Source of the DNA: Oscillospiraceae bacterium
GTDB taxonomy: Bacteria > Bacillota > Clostridia > Oscillospirales > Acutalibacteraceae
Assembly: GCA_009779455.1 (NCBI GenBank)
Contig: WREG01000003.1
Location: 1 to 22,597 of the forward strand
Reading direction: 5' to 3'
DNA: 22,597 nucleotides
Shown here: in pieces, positions 1 to 6,463 of the stretch
Layout of the letters: the number at the start of each line of letters is the position of its first letter
Position numbering within the stretch: the stretch's first letter is position 1
The notes under the pieces: generated by a model
Databases searched by the model: none
Told to the model about the DNA's origin: nothing
The model's input: only the letters and a program-made list of their open reading frames with translations
Made by a program: the position numbers and the translations under genes

Positions 1-116
1 TATACCGTCCCACAGAGTATATTTTAACAGATTTGGACGGCAAATTAAACCCACAGCGATTGGCAACCACATTTCATTCCTTGTTGGTGCCTTTCGCAGA
101 AAGGAATGGTCTTTGA
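1..116 (+). pseudogene. C-terminal fragment, possibly of a tyrosine recombinase
   Basis: Frame 3 is open from the left edge (codons from base 3) to a TGA at 114-116, giving about 37 residues. The stretch LTDLDGKLNPQRLATTFHSL followed by a few residues and NGL resembles the segment of phage-type tyrosine recombinases just before the catalytic RFHDLRH motif (pattern DG..LNP..L...F..LL...GL). In an intact integrase the Arg-His-x-x-Arg box would follow, but here translation stops at once and no frame restores it. I infer a truncated integrase tail, so old mobile-element debris. Frame 2 is also open to 118-120 but reads less like protein. The family call rests on a short loose match and the upstream part is outside the window. 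Confidence 0.33.
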
Positions 117-149
117 CATGAAACTAAATAATGAAATCATCGCGTTATA

Positions 150-164
150 GGGATTAGGGATTAG
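150..164. repeat. Short tandem GGGATTAG repeat
   Basis: GGGATTAGGGATTAG lies just upstream of the acetyltransferase ribosome binding site. An 11-base core (TTAGGGATTAG) recurs on the minus strand at the end of rnfE, so this may be a dispersed small intergenic repeat. Confidence 0.5.
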
Positions 165-184
165 AAATTAAAGGTGGTGAGTAT

Positions 185-673
185 ATGGGTATTTCTATAT
201 TAAAAATTCAATCAAAACAACTTGAGGCCGCCGCAGAAGTAATCCGCGCAAGCTTCGCGACGGTTGCGGAAGAATTCGGCATAACAAAAGAAATGTGGCC
301 GAACCACACAAGCTTTATGACCGCCGAAAAGCTGCAAAACCATTTTGGATCGGGCTGGCTGATGTATGGCTTATATGACGAGGGGCAGATGACAGGCTAT
401 GTTTCGCTGTCAAAAGAAAACGGCGGCGCGTATATGCTGCACAACCTTGCCGTATTGCCCGGATGCCGCCATAAAGGTTGCGGCAGGCAGCTCCTTGATT
501 TTTGCGTTGATAAAGTAAAGGAACTCGGCGGGGCTAAAATACAATTGAGCCTGATCGAGGAAAATACCGTATTGAAAAACTGGTACGAGGCTTATGGGTT
601 CGAGCATAAGGGCATAAGAAAACATGAAATTTTTATAGAAGGATTTATGGAATTCATACCAATCTCCAAATAA
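185..673 (+). CDS. GNAT family N-acetyltransferase
   Basis: A 162-residue protein of normal single-domain GNAT length, expected to move an acetyl group from acetyl-CoA to a small-molecule or protein amine in the cytoplasm. The acetyl-CoA pyrophosphate loop is visible as LAVLPGCRHKGCG (about residues 88-100, R/Q-x-x-G-x-G/A form RHKGCG), preceded by a strand at about 82-91. The closing motif NWYEAYGFEHKG (132-143) is the usual GNAT motif B. The ATG is supported by AAAGGTGGTG about 8 bases upstream. The substrate cannot be told from sequence. It stands alone: the possible integrase fragment lies upstream and a new promoter begins 19 bases after its stop. Confidence 0.88.
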   Translation: MGISILKIQSKQLEAAAEVIRASFATVAEEFGITKEMWPNHTSFMTAEKLQNHFGSGWLMYGLYDEGQMTGYVSLSKENGGAYMLHNLAVLPGCRHKGCGRQLLDFCVDKVKELGGAKIQLSLIEENTVLKNWYEAYGFEHKGIRKHEIFIEGFMEFIPISK

Positions 674-691
674 AAAAATTTATGTTTTTTA

Positions 692-720
692 TTGACAGAA
701 GAACATTTGTATGCTATGAT
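692..720 (+). promoter_or_regulatory. SigmaA-type promoter with extended -10
   Basis: TTGACA at 692-697, a 17-base spacer, and TATGAT at 715-720 preceded by TG at 712-713 (extended -10). Transcription should start near 727. The first intact gene downstream is the GyrI-like gene at 897, so the transcript carries the gene remnant at 731-883 as leader. Confidence 0.75.
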
Positions 721-730
721 GGGTTCGTAA

Positions 731-883
731 AATTTCCGAAACGGCTATGACCGTGGGCAAAAACAGCTTAAAGAGCTGATAAAACCGGAAACGCGGCAAA
801 AAATCTGCGAATATATCGACGAAATGAAAGCCGCCGATGAAAAGGCGCTTGCGCTTATGAAAGAACTTCTCATAATAACATAA
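731..883 (+). pseudogene. Headless gene remnant (50 codons), unknown family
   Basis: After an in-frame stop at 728-730, one frame stays open for 50 sense codons to TAA at 881-883, ending 13 bases before the next start codon. The peptide is helical and charged, containing QKICEYIDEMKAADEKALAL. There is no start codon with a ribosome binding site; the only in-frame ATG near the promoter (719) reads three codons and stops. It looks like the C-terminal helix of a lost regulator, left behind after an internal deletion that kept the promoter. MerR-type regulators often end in such helices, but I cannot assign a family. A functional leader peptide is less likely. Confidence 0.45.
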
Positions 884-896
884 AGGAGATAAAGAT

Positions 897-1484
897 ATGT
901 CATTAAAATTAAAAAGAAAACCAAAAGTCATTAAAACATATAGGCAAAGCGTGCCCGCCACACGTTTTATCGGGATAAAATACGGTGACGGGGACAGGGT
1001 GGATGGCGGTTTCGGGAAGCAGTGGGACGAGTGGCATGAAAAAGGCCGCTTCAAACTGCTTGAAGATGCTTGCCCAAAGGCGGATTTTGAGGATTCAACC
1101 GCTTACATCGGACTGATGCGCTGGAAAGAAACGGAAATAGACGGCGAAAAAATAGAAGAGCCTTTCCAATATTGGATCGGGATGTTCTTTCCTGAAAGCG
1201 CTGAGGTTCCCGAAGGGTTTGGATATGTGGATTTTCCCGAATCCGACCTCGGCGTAGCGTGGCTTTACGGCAAAGGAGACTCAGTATTTTTTAATGAAGG
1301 CAGAGCTGTCGGAAGCTGTGAAAAAAACGGCATGAAAGTTATTCCGGATGAAGAAGGCGCGTATTGGTTTTTCGAGCGTTACACCTGCCCTCGATTCACT
1401 ACTCCCGATAAAAAGGGTAAAATCATTTTGGATATCTGCCATTATGCCGAAAAGGGGAACGACGGCAAAAAGACAGATAAATAA
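897..1484 (+). CDS. Stand-alone GyrI-like (effector-binding domain) protein
   Basis: A 195-residue protein starting 9 bases after AAAGGAGAT. Residues roughly 60-190 look like the AraC_E_bind/GyrI-like fold: YWIGMFFPESAEVPEGFGYV followed by DFPESDLGVAWLYGKGD, then a C-terminal strand region ending in KGKIILDICHYAEK. In this superfamily the domain binds hydrophobic or cationic small molecules; in SbmC/GyrI it modulates DNA gyrase. No helix-turn-helix is visible, so it is not itself a DNA-binding regulator. Some homologues of this length have been described as hydrolases or drug sequestration proteins; the role here is open. It is the first intact gene after the promoter at 692-720. Confidence 0.68.
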   Translation: MSLKLKRKPKVIKTYRQSVPATRFIGIKYGDGDRVDGGFGKQWDEWHEKGRFKLLEDACPKADFEDSTAYIGLMRWKETEIDGEKIEEPFQYWIGMFFPESAEVPEGFGYVDFPESDLGVAWLYGKGDSVFFNEGRAVGSCEKNGMKVIPDEEGAYWFFERYTCPRFTTPDKKGKIILDICHYAEKGNDGKKTDK

Positions 1485-1570
1485 ATATTTTTTCAGTTAA
1501 TATGACACGCTGTTGTCGCATTATGTGGTGTATACTGGCGTAAATAATGTAAAAAGGGAAGTTAAAACCA

Positions 1571-3463
1571 ATGTTAAATATTGTTAACACGCTCCATGAA
1601 CTCGCCCTCAAATACGGCTGTTCATTTGAAACGGAAACGGGTGAGGACGGCATAAGCGTCACGGAATATTCTCTTAGGGATTTAGAGGTTACGGAGGACG
1701 GCGGGGACGTGATGGCAGAAATCAAAACACCTTTCATAGGCTTGAAACGGCTGTTTGACGAAACAGGCGACCCGGGCGTCCGTGAAATATTATTCAAGAA
1801 CGCCCGAAAATGCTCACATTGCATATCGGATAAATGCACCGCTTTATTGATGGCCCCCGCACGCACGCTTGATTTGGGCGGAAAAAGCAAAAAAGCCTGT
1901 TCAATGTGGGGGCAAAGGGTAAAAATGTTCATTGACGGCGGCAATTTTAACGCCTGCGTGGAAATCATCGAACGCTTCCTTTCGGATGCTGTCAAAGCGG
2001 GTGAAAAACACGAGGATGTGCGCAAAAATGATGTTGCATATACGCTTTCTCAAAAAGGGGAATTCTTTATCGCGGGTTATTGCCATAAGCACACGCCCAT
2101 CAGCGCCAAAGACGAGGACGCGGTAAAATCACTGCTTCCTCTGATGCCGGGATTGTGCAAAGCCCTTGATATATCTGACGAAGGGAAATATATCGGCGCG
2201 ACGGCAAATTTTGTTAACGGTTCGCAATACGATTTTATTTTCGGCGTTATATGCGACAAAAAGCCGGACGCGTCAAAACTGCCCGAAAGCGTGACCTTCC
2301 GCAAAATGCCCGCGGGCGAATGGGCGGTATATAATTCTTCTTTATCAAAATACCCGTCAATATGGCGGCATTATACGGATAAATTCTATGACAAAGAAAA
2401 GCGCGGCTGGGACGCGTACCGTTTCCCGTTTGAAATATACGATAAAAGCGGAAACTGGCGCGACGTCCATATCCCCGTTGACGCGGACGCGCCGAAAGAC
2501 GCGGGAAGCCTTGTGCTTTGGGAGCACAGGCCCGATTTCGGGGCCGCGGGCTGGGAACGGGTCGGGGAGGAGGACCATCCCGACTGGTTCGACAACGGCG
2601 ATATTGAAAAACGGCTGACGGAGCTATTAAAAACACCCGGCACGGCGCGTTTCTGCTATAGCCTGCACCAATATTACGGCAAGCCGATGCGTTTTTCAAA
2701 CTTCATCGTCACGGACGATACTTTGGATATACCTGAGGATTTTATGCGCCGCACAATAAAAGGCGGCTTGTGGCGGATAAACGGCGACCGTCATTTCAAT
2801 GGCGGCGCGGAGCATTGGGACATGGACGAGCCGCATAAGCTCCCATTTGAAAAACAGCATTTAAGCCTGGACCATCCCCGCGTGTTCGGCACATATTCCT
2901 ACGACGCCCGAGGCGGGTATGACGAAACGTGGATACCCTTCCGCGCGGAAGGCGAGTTTAAGTTTGAAACAGTCGAATTGCCCCCCCTGCGCTTATTCGC
3001 AAAGCTTGAAGACCCGCTGAACGGCAAAACCGTACCCGACGAGGAATTGCGGACGTATTACAGCCTGCCCGGAAACGCCGAGCCGGGCACTCTGGCCGTC
3101 GGCTATAAAGCGGAATTTTTTAAACACGTGATGCTCTATGCCGAACCCCTTAAAAAAGGCGTTATAGCGGGTGAAAGCGCTGTTTGCCCCGACGGTTTTA
3201 ACGAATATATGCTTGAAGGCGGAAAATTCGTTAAAATAACGGAAACAAACCCCGATGGTTCCCCTTACCTGCGCGGCGAACCGGGCTGGGAAGCGGAGTT
3301 TGTCGATTTCCCGCGTAAAAATGCTCCGGATATCAGCGAAAGTACGGATTTTTCGCGCCACTGCCGTATGCTGCAAACCGGGAACGGCAAATATTACGAA
3401 TTATATGTACCCGTGAAGAAAAGCGTCAAAGGTTTTATAAAAGCGCAGGTAAACAAGCTGTAA
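1571..3463 (+). CDS. Large protein with tandem GyrI-like effector-binding modules, no HTH
   Basis: 630 residues, starting about 6 bases after AAAGGGAAG. The first 200 residues are unfamiliar and contain a Cys cluster CSHCISDKC near residue 80 and another Cys near 117. GyrI-like module 1 lies at about 220-304 (FRKMPAGEWAVY 243-254, closing DVHIPV near 298-303). A probable module 2 lies at about 350-457 (DDTLDIPEDF near 382, closing TWIPF near 453). A less certain module 3 lies at about 535-615 (closing YYELYVPV 608-615). Each follows the family pattern of an Ile/Met-Pro-x-G strand and a closing [IV]P strand. There is no helix-turn-helix, signal peptide or membrane segment. Upstream, TATACT at 1531-1536 could be a -10 box, but no matching -35 is at the right distance. 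Function unknown; small-molecule sensing or sequestration is inferred. Confidence 0.6.
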   Translation: MLNIVNTLHELALKYGCSFETETGEDGISVTEYSLRDLEVTEDGGDVMAEIKTPFIGLKRLFDETGDPGVREILFKNARKCSHCISDKCTALLMAPARTLDLGGKSKKACSMWGQRVKMFIDGGNFNACVEIIERFLSDAVKAGEKHEDVRKNDVAYTLSQKGEFFIAGYCHKHTPISAKDEDAVKSLLPLMPGLCKALDISDEGKYIGATANFVNGSQYDFIFGVICDKKPDASKLPESVTFRKMPAGEWAVYNSSLSKYPSIWRHYTDKFYDKEKRGWDAYRFPFEIYDKSGNWRDVHIPVDADAPKDAGSLVLWEHRPDFGAAGWERVGEEDHPDWFDNGDIEKRLTELLKTPGTARFCYSLHQYYGKPMRFSNFIVTDDTLDIPEDFMRRTIKGGLWRINGDRHFNGGAEHWDMDEPHKLPFEKQHLSLDHPRVFGTYSYDARGGYDETWIPFRAEGEFKFETVELPPLRLFAKLEDPLNGKTVPDEELRTYYSLPGNAEPGTLAVGYKAEFFKHVMLYAEPLKKGVIAGESAVCPDGFNEYMLEGGKFVKITETNPDGSPYLRGEPGWEAEFVDFPRKNAPDISESTDFSRHCRMLQTGNGKYYELYVPVKKSVKGFIKAQVNKL

Positions 3464-3488
3464 AATATATTATGAAGGGGCCGGCAAA

Positions 3489-3785
3489 ATGGAATTCAAA
3501 GATTTTGTATGCGAAAAATTAAAAAATGCGGGCGACGTGAAGGCAAAAAAGATGTTCGGTACATACAACATCTGCCTTGACGGCGTTAACCTTGGATTGC
3601 TGTGCGAAAAAAAGTGGTATCTGAAAAAAACAGATTCCGGCGACGCGTTTACTAAAGAAAACGGTTTGGCATTTGAAACGGGTATCAAAGGCAACAGTTA
3701 CATCGTCACCGATTTTTCCGATGAAAAAATGATTTGCGCGCTGGCGAAAATCACCCGTGGCGATATCATAAAATCAAAAACGTAA
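3489..3785 (+). CDS. TfoX N-terminal domain protein
   Basis: A 98-residue protein with the TfoX_N signature: KKMFGTYNICLDGVNLGLLC (about residues 20-39), then a strand-rich region with WYLKKTDSG and the closing segment. In proteobacteria the full TfoX/Sxy protein regulates competence; short N-domain-only forms are common in Firmicutes and their role is not established. Only the N domain is present, and the length fits that class rather than a truncation. The ATG follows AAGGGG by about 9 bases and lies 25 bases after the 630-aa gene, so the two are probably cotranscribed. Confidence 0.8.
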   Translation: MEFKDFVCEKLKNAGDVKAKKMFGTYNICLDGVNLGLLCEKKWYLKKTDSGDAFTKENGLAFETGIKGNSYIVTDFSDEKMICALAKITRGDIIKSKT

Positions 3786-3804
3786 TGCCTGTTTCAAAAA
3801 ACTG

Positions 3805-3835
3805 TTGACACTTACCTTGCGTAAGGCTTTATACT
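3805..3835 (+). promoter_or_regulatory. MerR-type promoter with 19-bp spacer and operator
   Basis: TTGACA at 3805-3810 and TATACT at 3830-3835 are separated by 19 bases, the overlong spacing typical of promoters controlled by MerR proteins through DNA distortion. The spacer holds the dyad CTTAC-cttgc-GTAAG at 3811-3825. The start of transcription should be near 3842. The next gene is a MerR regulator, so autoregulation is the natural reading. The dyad was not seen elsewhere in the window. Confidence 0.82.
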
Positions 3836-3866
3836 GAAGGTGAAGTATATAAAAGGAAGTGTTTTT

Positions 3867-5219
3867 ATGCAAACGAATAAGGATTCGCTCACGAATAAAA
3901 ATTCGTTAATGAAAATCGGCGACGCCACAAGCAAATTCGGGATTTCCCACCGCTCTCTGCATTATTGGGAAAGCGCGGGAATCCTCAAAAGCAGCCGCGC
4001 TGAAAACGATTACCGGTATTATGACGAAGAAAATCTGCTTAAAATCAAGCAGATTGTGCTGCTCCGCAAGCTTCGGCTGTCCATCCCGTCCATTCAGGAG
4101 ATTTTCGCTTCTGATGAATTATCAAAGGTGATAGCCGTTTTCACCGGCCATCTGGACGAAACCAAAAAAGAAACGGAACAGCTAAACGCTTTGGGCGTGG
4201 TGTTAAAGCAGCTGCTTAATATGCTCAGCGACCGGCAGAATATTGACAGCGTATGCAAATATCTTGACACGGCTCACGACATCGAAACGGAGGAATTAAA
4301 AGCAGCCCTTAAAACTGTCCTGGCGGAGCCGGTTAAAGAACTCGCCGTGGAAGCACCGCCCGAACCGGTTTTGGACATGACGGGAGTGGATTTATCGCTT
4401 GAGCTTATGAACGGACGGGATGTGCCGGAGGTGACAGAGGTTGTCCGGCGCTGCTATTCCAACACGGAAGATATTGATAAATTATTGGATTATTTTAATT
4501 TCGCCCGTGATTTCAATATGCCCGGCTGCAGATGGTGGTATAAGATCATGCGCCGGGGCGCGTGTATCGGCGCGGTTAACCTGGCGTTTACGGGCATGGC
4601 TTCTATGCTGGTCCGCAACATAGCTTATATGGAACCGGATAACAATATCTATATTTTTGAACTGCTAAAGCAAAAATACCCCGATGTTTTATGCTGGCTG
4701 ATGTTTGACGCCGGAGATGAAATCAGCGAATACAGCTATCCTGACCGTGAGTCGAAGAAAGCGCGGTTTTGCGGGGACAACGAATTTACCTTTTATACCG
4801 ACGCAAACAGGCGAAATCAATTCATCAAGATGATGAAACCGCACGACGAGGTTTACAACGGCAGCAAATACCGTTTTGCCCTCGGATTGGACGAAGCAAA
4901 TAACCTTTCTGATATGTCATGGCTTCGCTGCGCAATGGGAAACGCGGACTGGTATGATAATTATATGGGCGGCTGGCGTATCACCGACTGTTTTTTTGGC
5001 GACGCCCTGATTTATGATACGGGCTTGGAAAGAAGCAAATTTTATAAAAATTATATGGCTGGTTGCGATTTCCGATACAACAATCTGGAAAACAGCACTT
5101 TCACAGGCGGGAATCTTAAAAACTGTAAAATCATGGCTTGCGATATAAGCGGGCTGACAATTGACGGCGTGAACGTTATGGACGCGCTGGAATTTTACAA
5201 AATGAACCGCTCTCCGTAA
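3867..5219 (+). CDS. MerR family regulator with pentapeptide-like C-terminal domain
   Basis: I chose the ATG at 3867, not the GTG at 3840, because the promoter places the transcript start near 3842 and AAGGAAG sits about 8 bases before the ATG. The 450-residue product opens with a MerR winged helix: LMKIGDATSKFGISHRSLHY, then GILKSSRAENDYRYYDEENL and the second helix pair through LSIPSIQEIF. A helical dimerisation stretch follows to about residue 150. The middle (about 170-350) matches no family I know. The last 80 residues repeat short A(D/N)LxF-like units, for example KNYMAGCDFRYNNLENSTF and GGNLKNCKIMACDISGLTI, as in pentapeptide-repeat beta-helices. Usual MerR proteins are 120-300 residues, so the C-terminal half is an unusual sensor or effector. 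Its ligand is unknown. Confidence 0.8.
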   Translation: MQTNKDSLTNKNSLMKIGDATSKFGISHRSLHYWESAGILKSSRAENDYRYYDEENLLKIKQIVLLRKLRLSIPSIQEIFASDELSKVIAVFTGHLDETKKETEQLNALGVVLKQLLNMLSDRQNIDSVCKYLDTAHDIETEELKAALKTVLAEPVKELAVEAPPEPVLDMTGVDLSLELMNGRDVPEVTEVVRRCYSNTEDIDKLLDYFNFARDFNMPGCRWWYKIMRRGACIGAVNLAFTGMASMLVRNIAYMEPDNNIYIFELLKQKYPDVLCWLMFDAGDEISEYSYPDRESKKARFCGDNEFTFYTDANRRNQFIKMMKPHDEVYNGSKYRFALGLDEANNLSDMSWLRCAMGNADWYDNYMGGWRITDCFFGDALIYDTGLERSKFYKNYMAGCDFRYNNLENSTFTGGNLKNCKIMACDISGLTIDGVNVMDALEFYKMNRSP

Positions 5220-5236
5220 CAGAGACTGCGGGGTAT

Positions 5237-5299
5237 CGGGTTTAAAGGAACGCCCCAGAAGGGGACGCCCTCCTGCGTAATGGCGGGGTATTAAACCCG
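5237..5299. repeat. Multi-branched inverted repeat
   Basis: Outer arms CGGGTTTAA (5237-5245) and TTAAACCCG (5291-5299) enclose CCCC-agaa-GGGG at 5253-5264 and CGCC/GGCG at 5266-5269 and 5282-5285. No T-run follows, so it is not an ordinary terminator. It lies between the MerR gene and the first BtrH-like gene and would be in that gene's leader RNA if the two are cotranscribed. Confidence 0.55.
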
Positions 5300-5339
5300 G
5301 CGCGTTCATTTATAAACAACAAAATAACGGAGGCTCATC

Positions 5340-6443
5340 ATGAAAAAGCAAATCCCAAACATAATCCCTTTTCCTTTTGACGCTCAAAGTAGCCCTTTTT
5401 TCTGTGCGCTGGCGACCACTCTGATACCGGTTCTGGGCTACACCGAAGAAACGCCCTATTTCTGCCCACCTAAGGGTTCTGACTGTGTGGGGTGCGGAGA
5501 CTGCAAAAAGTCCACGTTGCAAAAGCACCACCTGCAGCTTTACCACGACTACCAGACCTTCACGGGAGTGAGCTTTGGCTGGGCATGGCCGGAACTGGAT
5601 TCGGATTACCACACCATCGAAAACGCCGGGGCGCGGTGGCGCTGGCCTGATGAATTTATCGGTTTTATTATGGGTCACGCCGGTCTTGCATGGCGGCGTT
5701 TATCCAAAGATGCGGGGCAGGATTCCATTTATCAGGCGATCACGGCGTCCGTGGACGCGGGGTTTCCTGTAATTATGAAGTTAGGCGCGGGGCAGGATTG
5801 GCACGTAGTCACCGGCTATGAAGATGATATTTTATACGCTTTATGTTATAAAAAGGACAAGCCGTTTACCATGCCGAATTGGTTTAATATATTTGAGGAC
5901 GCAATTATTATTACGGGCCGCAGCGAACCGTCCGTCACGCTGCCTGATATTTTACGGCGCATTACAGCTGTTCTGGAACACCCCGCACACGCAAAGCTGG
6001 AAAAGGAAGTCAACCGCCGTATTGACCAAATGACAAAAGATAACATGACAGCTACGGCGGAGTGGCTCAACGGTATCGCAAGCTTTCCCATTGAGGCAAG
6101 ATGGCACGCGGCGGAAACGTTCACATCGGGAGAAAACGCCGTTAACGGTATTCTGCGGATGACTGACAATAAAGCCGTCAAAGAATTATTCGGACGTATC
6201 TTTTTCAGCTATATCGCTGATAACAACGATGAAACCCATGGTATTCTTTGGAAAGTATGGGGGCTGCTCGGCGTCGGCCCCAAAACGCATTATTCATTGC
6301 CCGGCAAAAGAAAAGTGATAAAGCTTTTATCCCGCCATGATACCGGGAATGAGCTAAAACGCCTGTTCGCCATTGTTTTCCATAATGACCGCGAAGTGCT
6401 TAAATTCTTGCGGGAAGCGTTGTCACTAATTCAAACAACATAA
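5340..6443 (+). CDS. BtrH/C39-like papain-fold protein, paralogue 1
   Basis: 367 residues, ATG preceded by ACGGAGG at about 8 bases. The first 180 residues resemble the BtrH N-terminal/C39-like fold: nucleophile candidate Cys22 in SSPFFCALATTL and His155 in DWHVVTGYEDD. BtrH itself is an acyl transferase that moves an acyl group from a carrier protein in butirosin synthesis; other members are peptidase-like. The residue at the usual Asp/Asn position, 14 after the His, is Cys169. A Cys4 motif (C42, C49, C52, C55; CVGCGDC) is inserted early. The C-terminal half is helical, with ETHGILWKVWGLLG shared in outline with the next gene. No signal peptide. The substrate is unknown, and activity is doubtful because of the third triad position. 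Confidence 0.65.
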   Translation: MKKQIPNIIPFPFDAQSSPFFCALATTLIPVLGYTEETPYFCPPKGSDCVGCGDCKKSTLQKHHLQLYHDYQTFTGVSFGWAWPELDSDYHTIENAGARWRWPDEFIGFIMGHAGLAWRRLSKDAGQDSIYQAITASVDAGFPVIMKLGAGQDWHVVTGYEDDILYALCYKKDKPFTMPNWFNIFEDAIIITGRSEPSVTLPDILRRITAVLEHPAHAKLEKEVNRRIDQMTKDNMTATAEWLNGIASFPIEARWHAAETFTSGENAVNGILRMTDNKAVKELFGRIFFSYIADNNDETHGILWKVWGLLGVGPKTHYSLPGKRKVIKLLSRHDTGNELKRLFAIVFHNDREVLKFLREALSLIQTT

Positions 6444-6463
6444 AAAATCAACGGAGGTTCATA

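Noticed and set aside
113..141. Promoter for the acetyltransferase gene from TTGACA at 113-118
   Set aside because: No acceptable -10 box occurs 16-18 bases downstream.
1502..1536. Promoter for the 630-aa protein from ATGACA and TATACT
   Set aside because: The spacer is 23 bases, too long even for MerR-type promoters; the TATACT alone is only suggestive.
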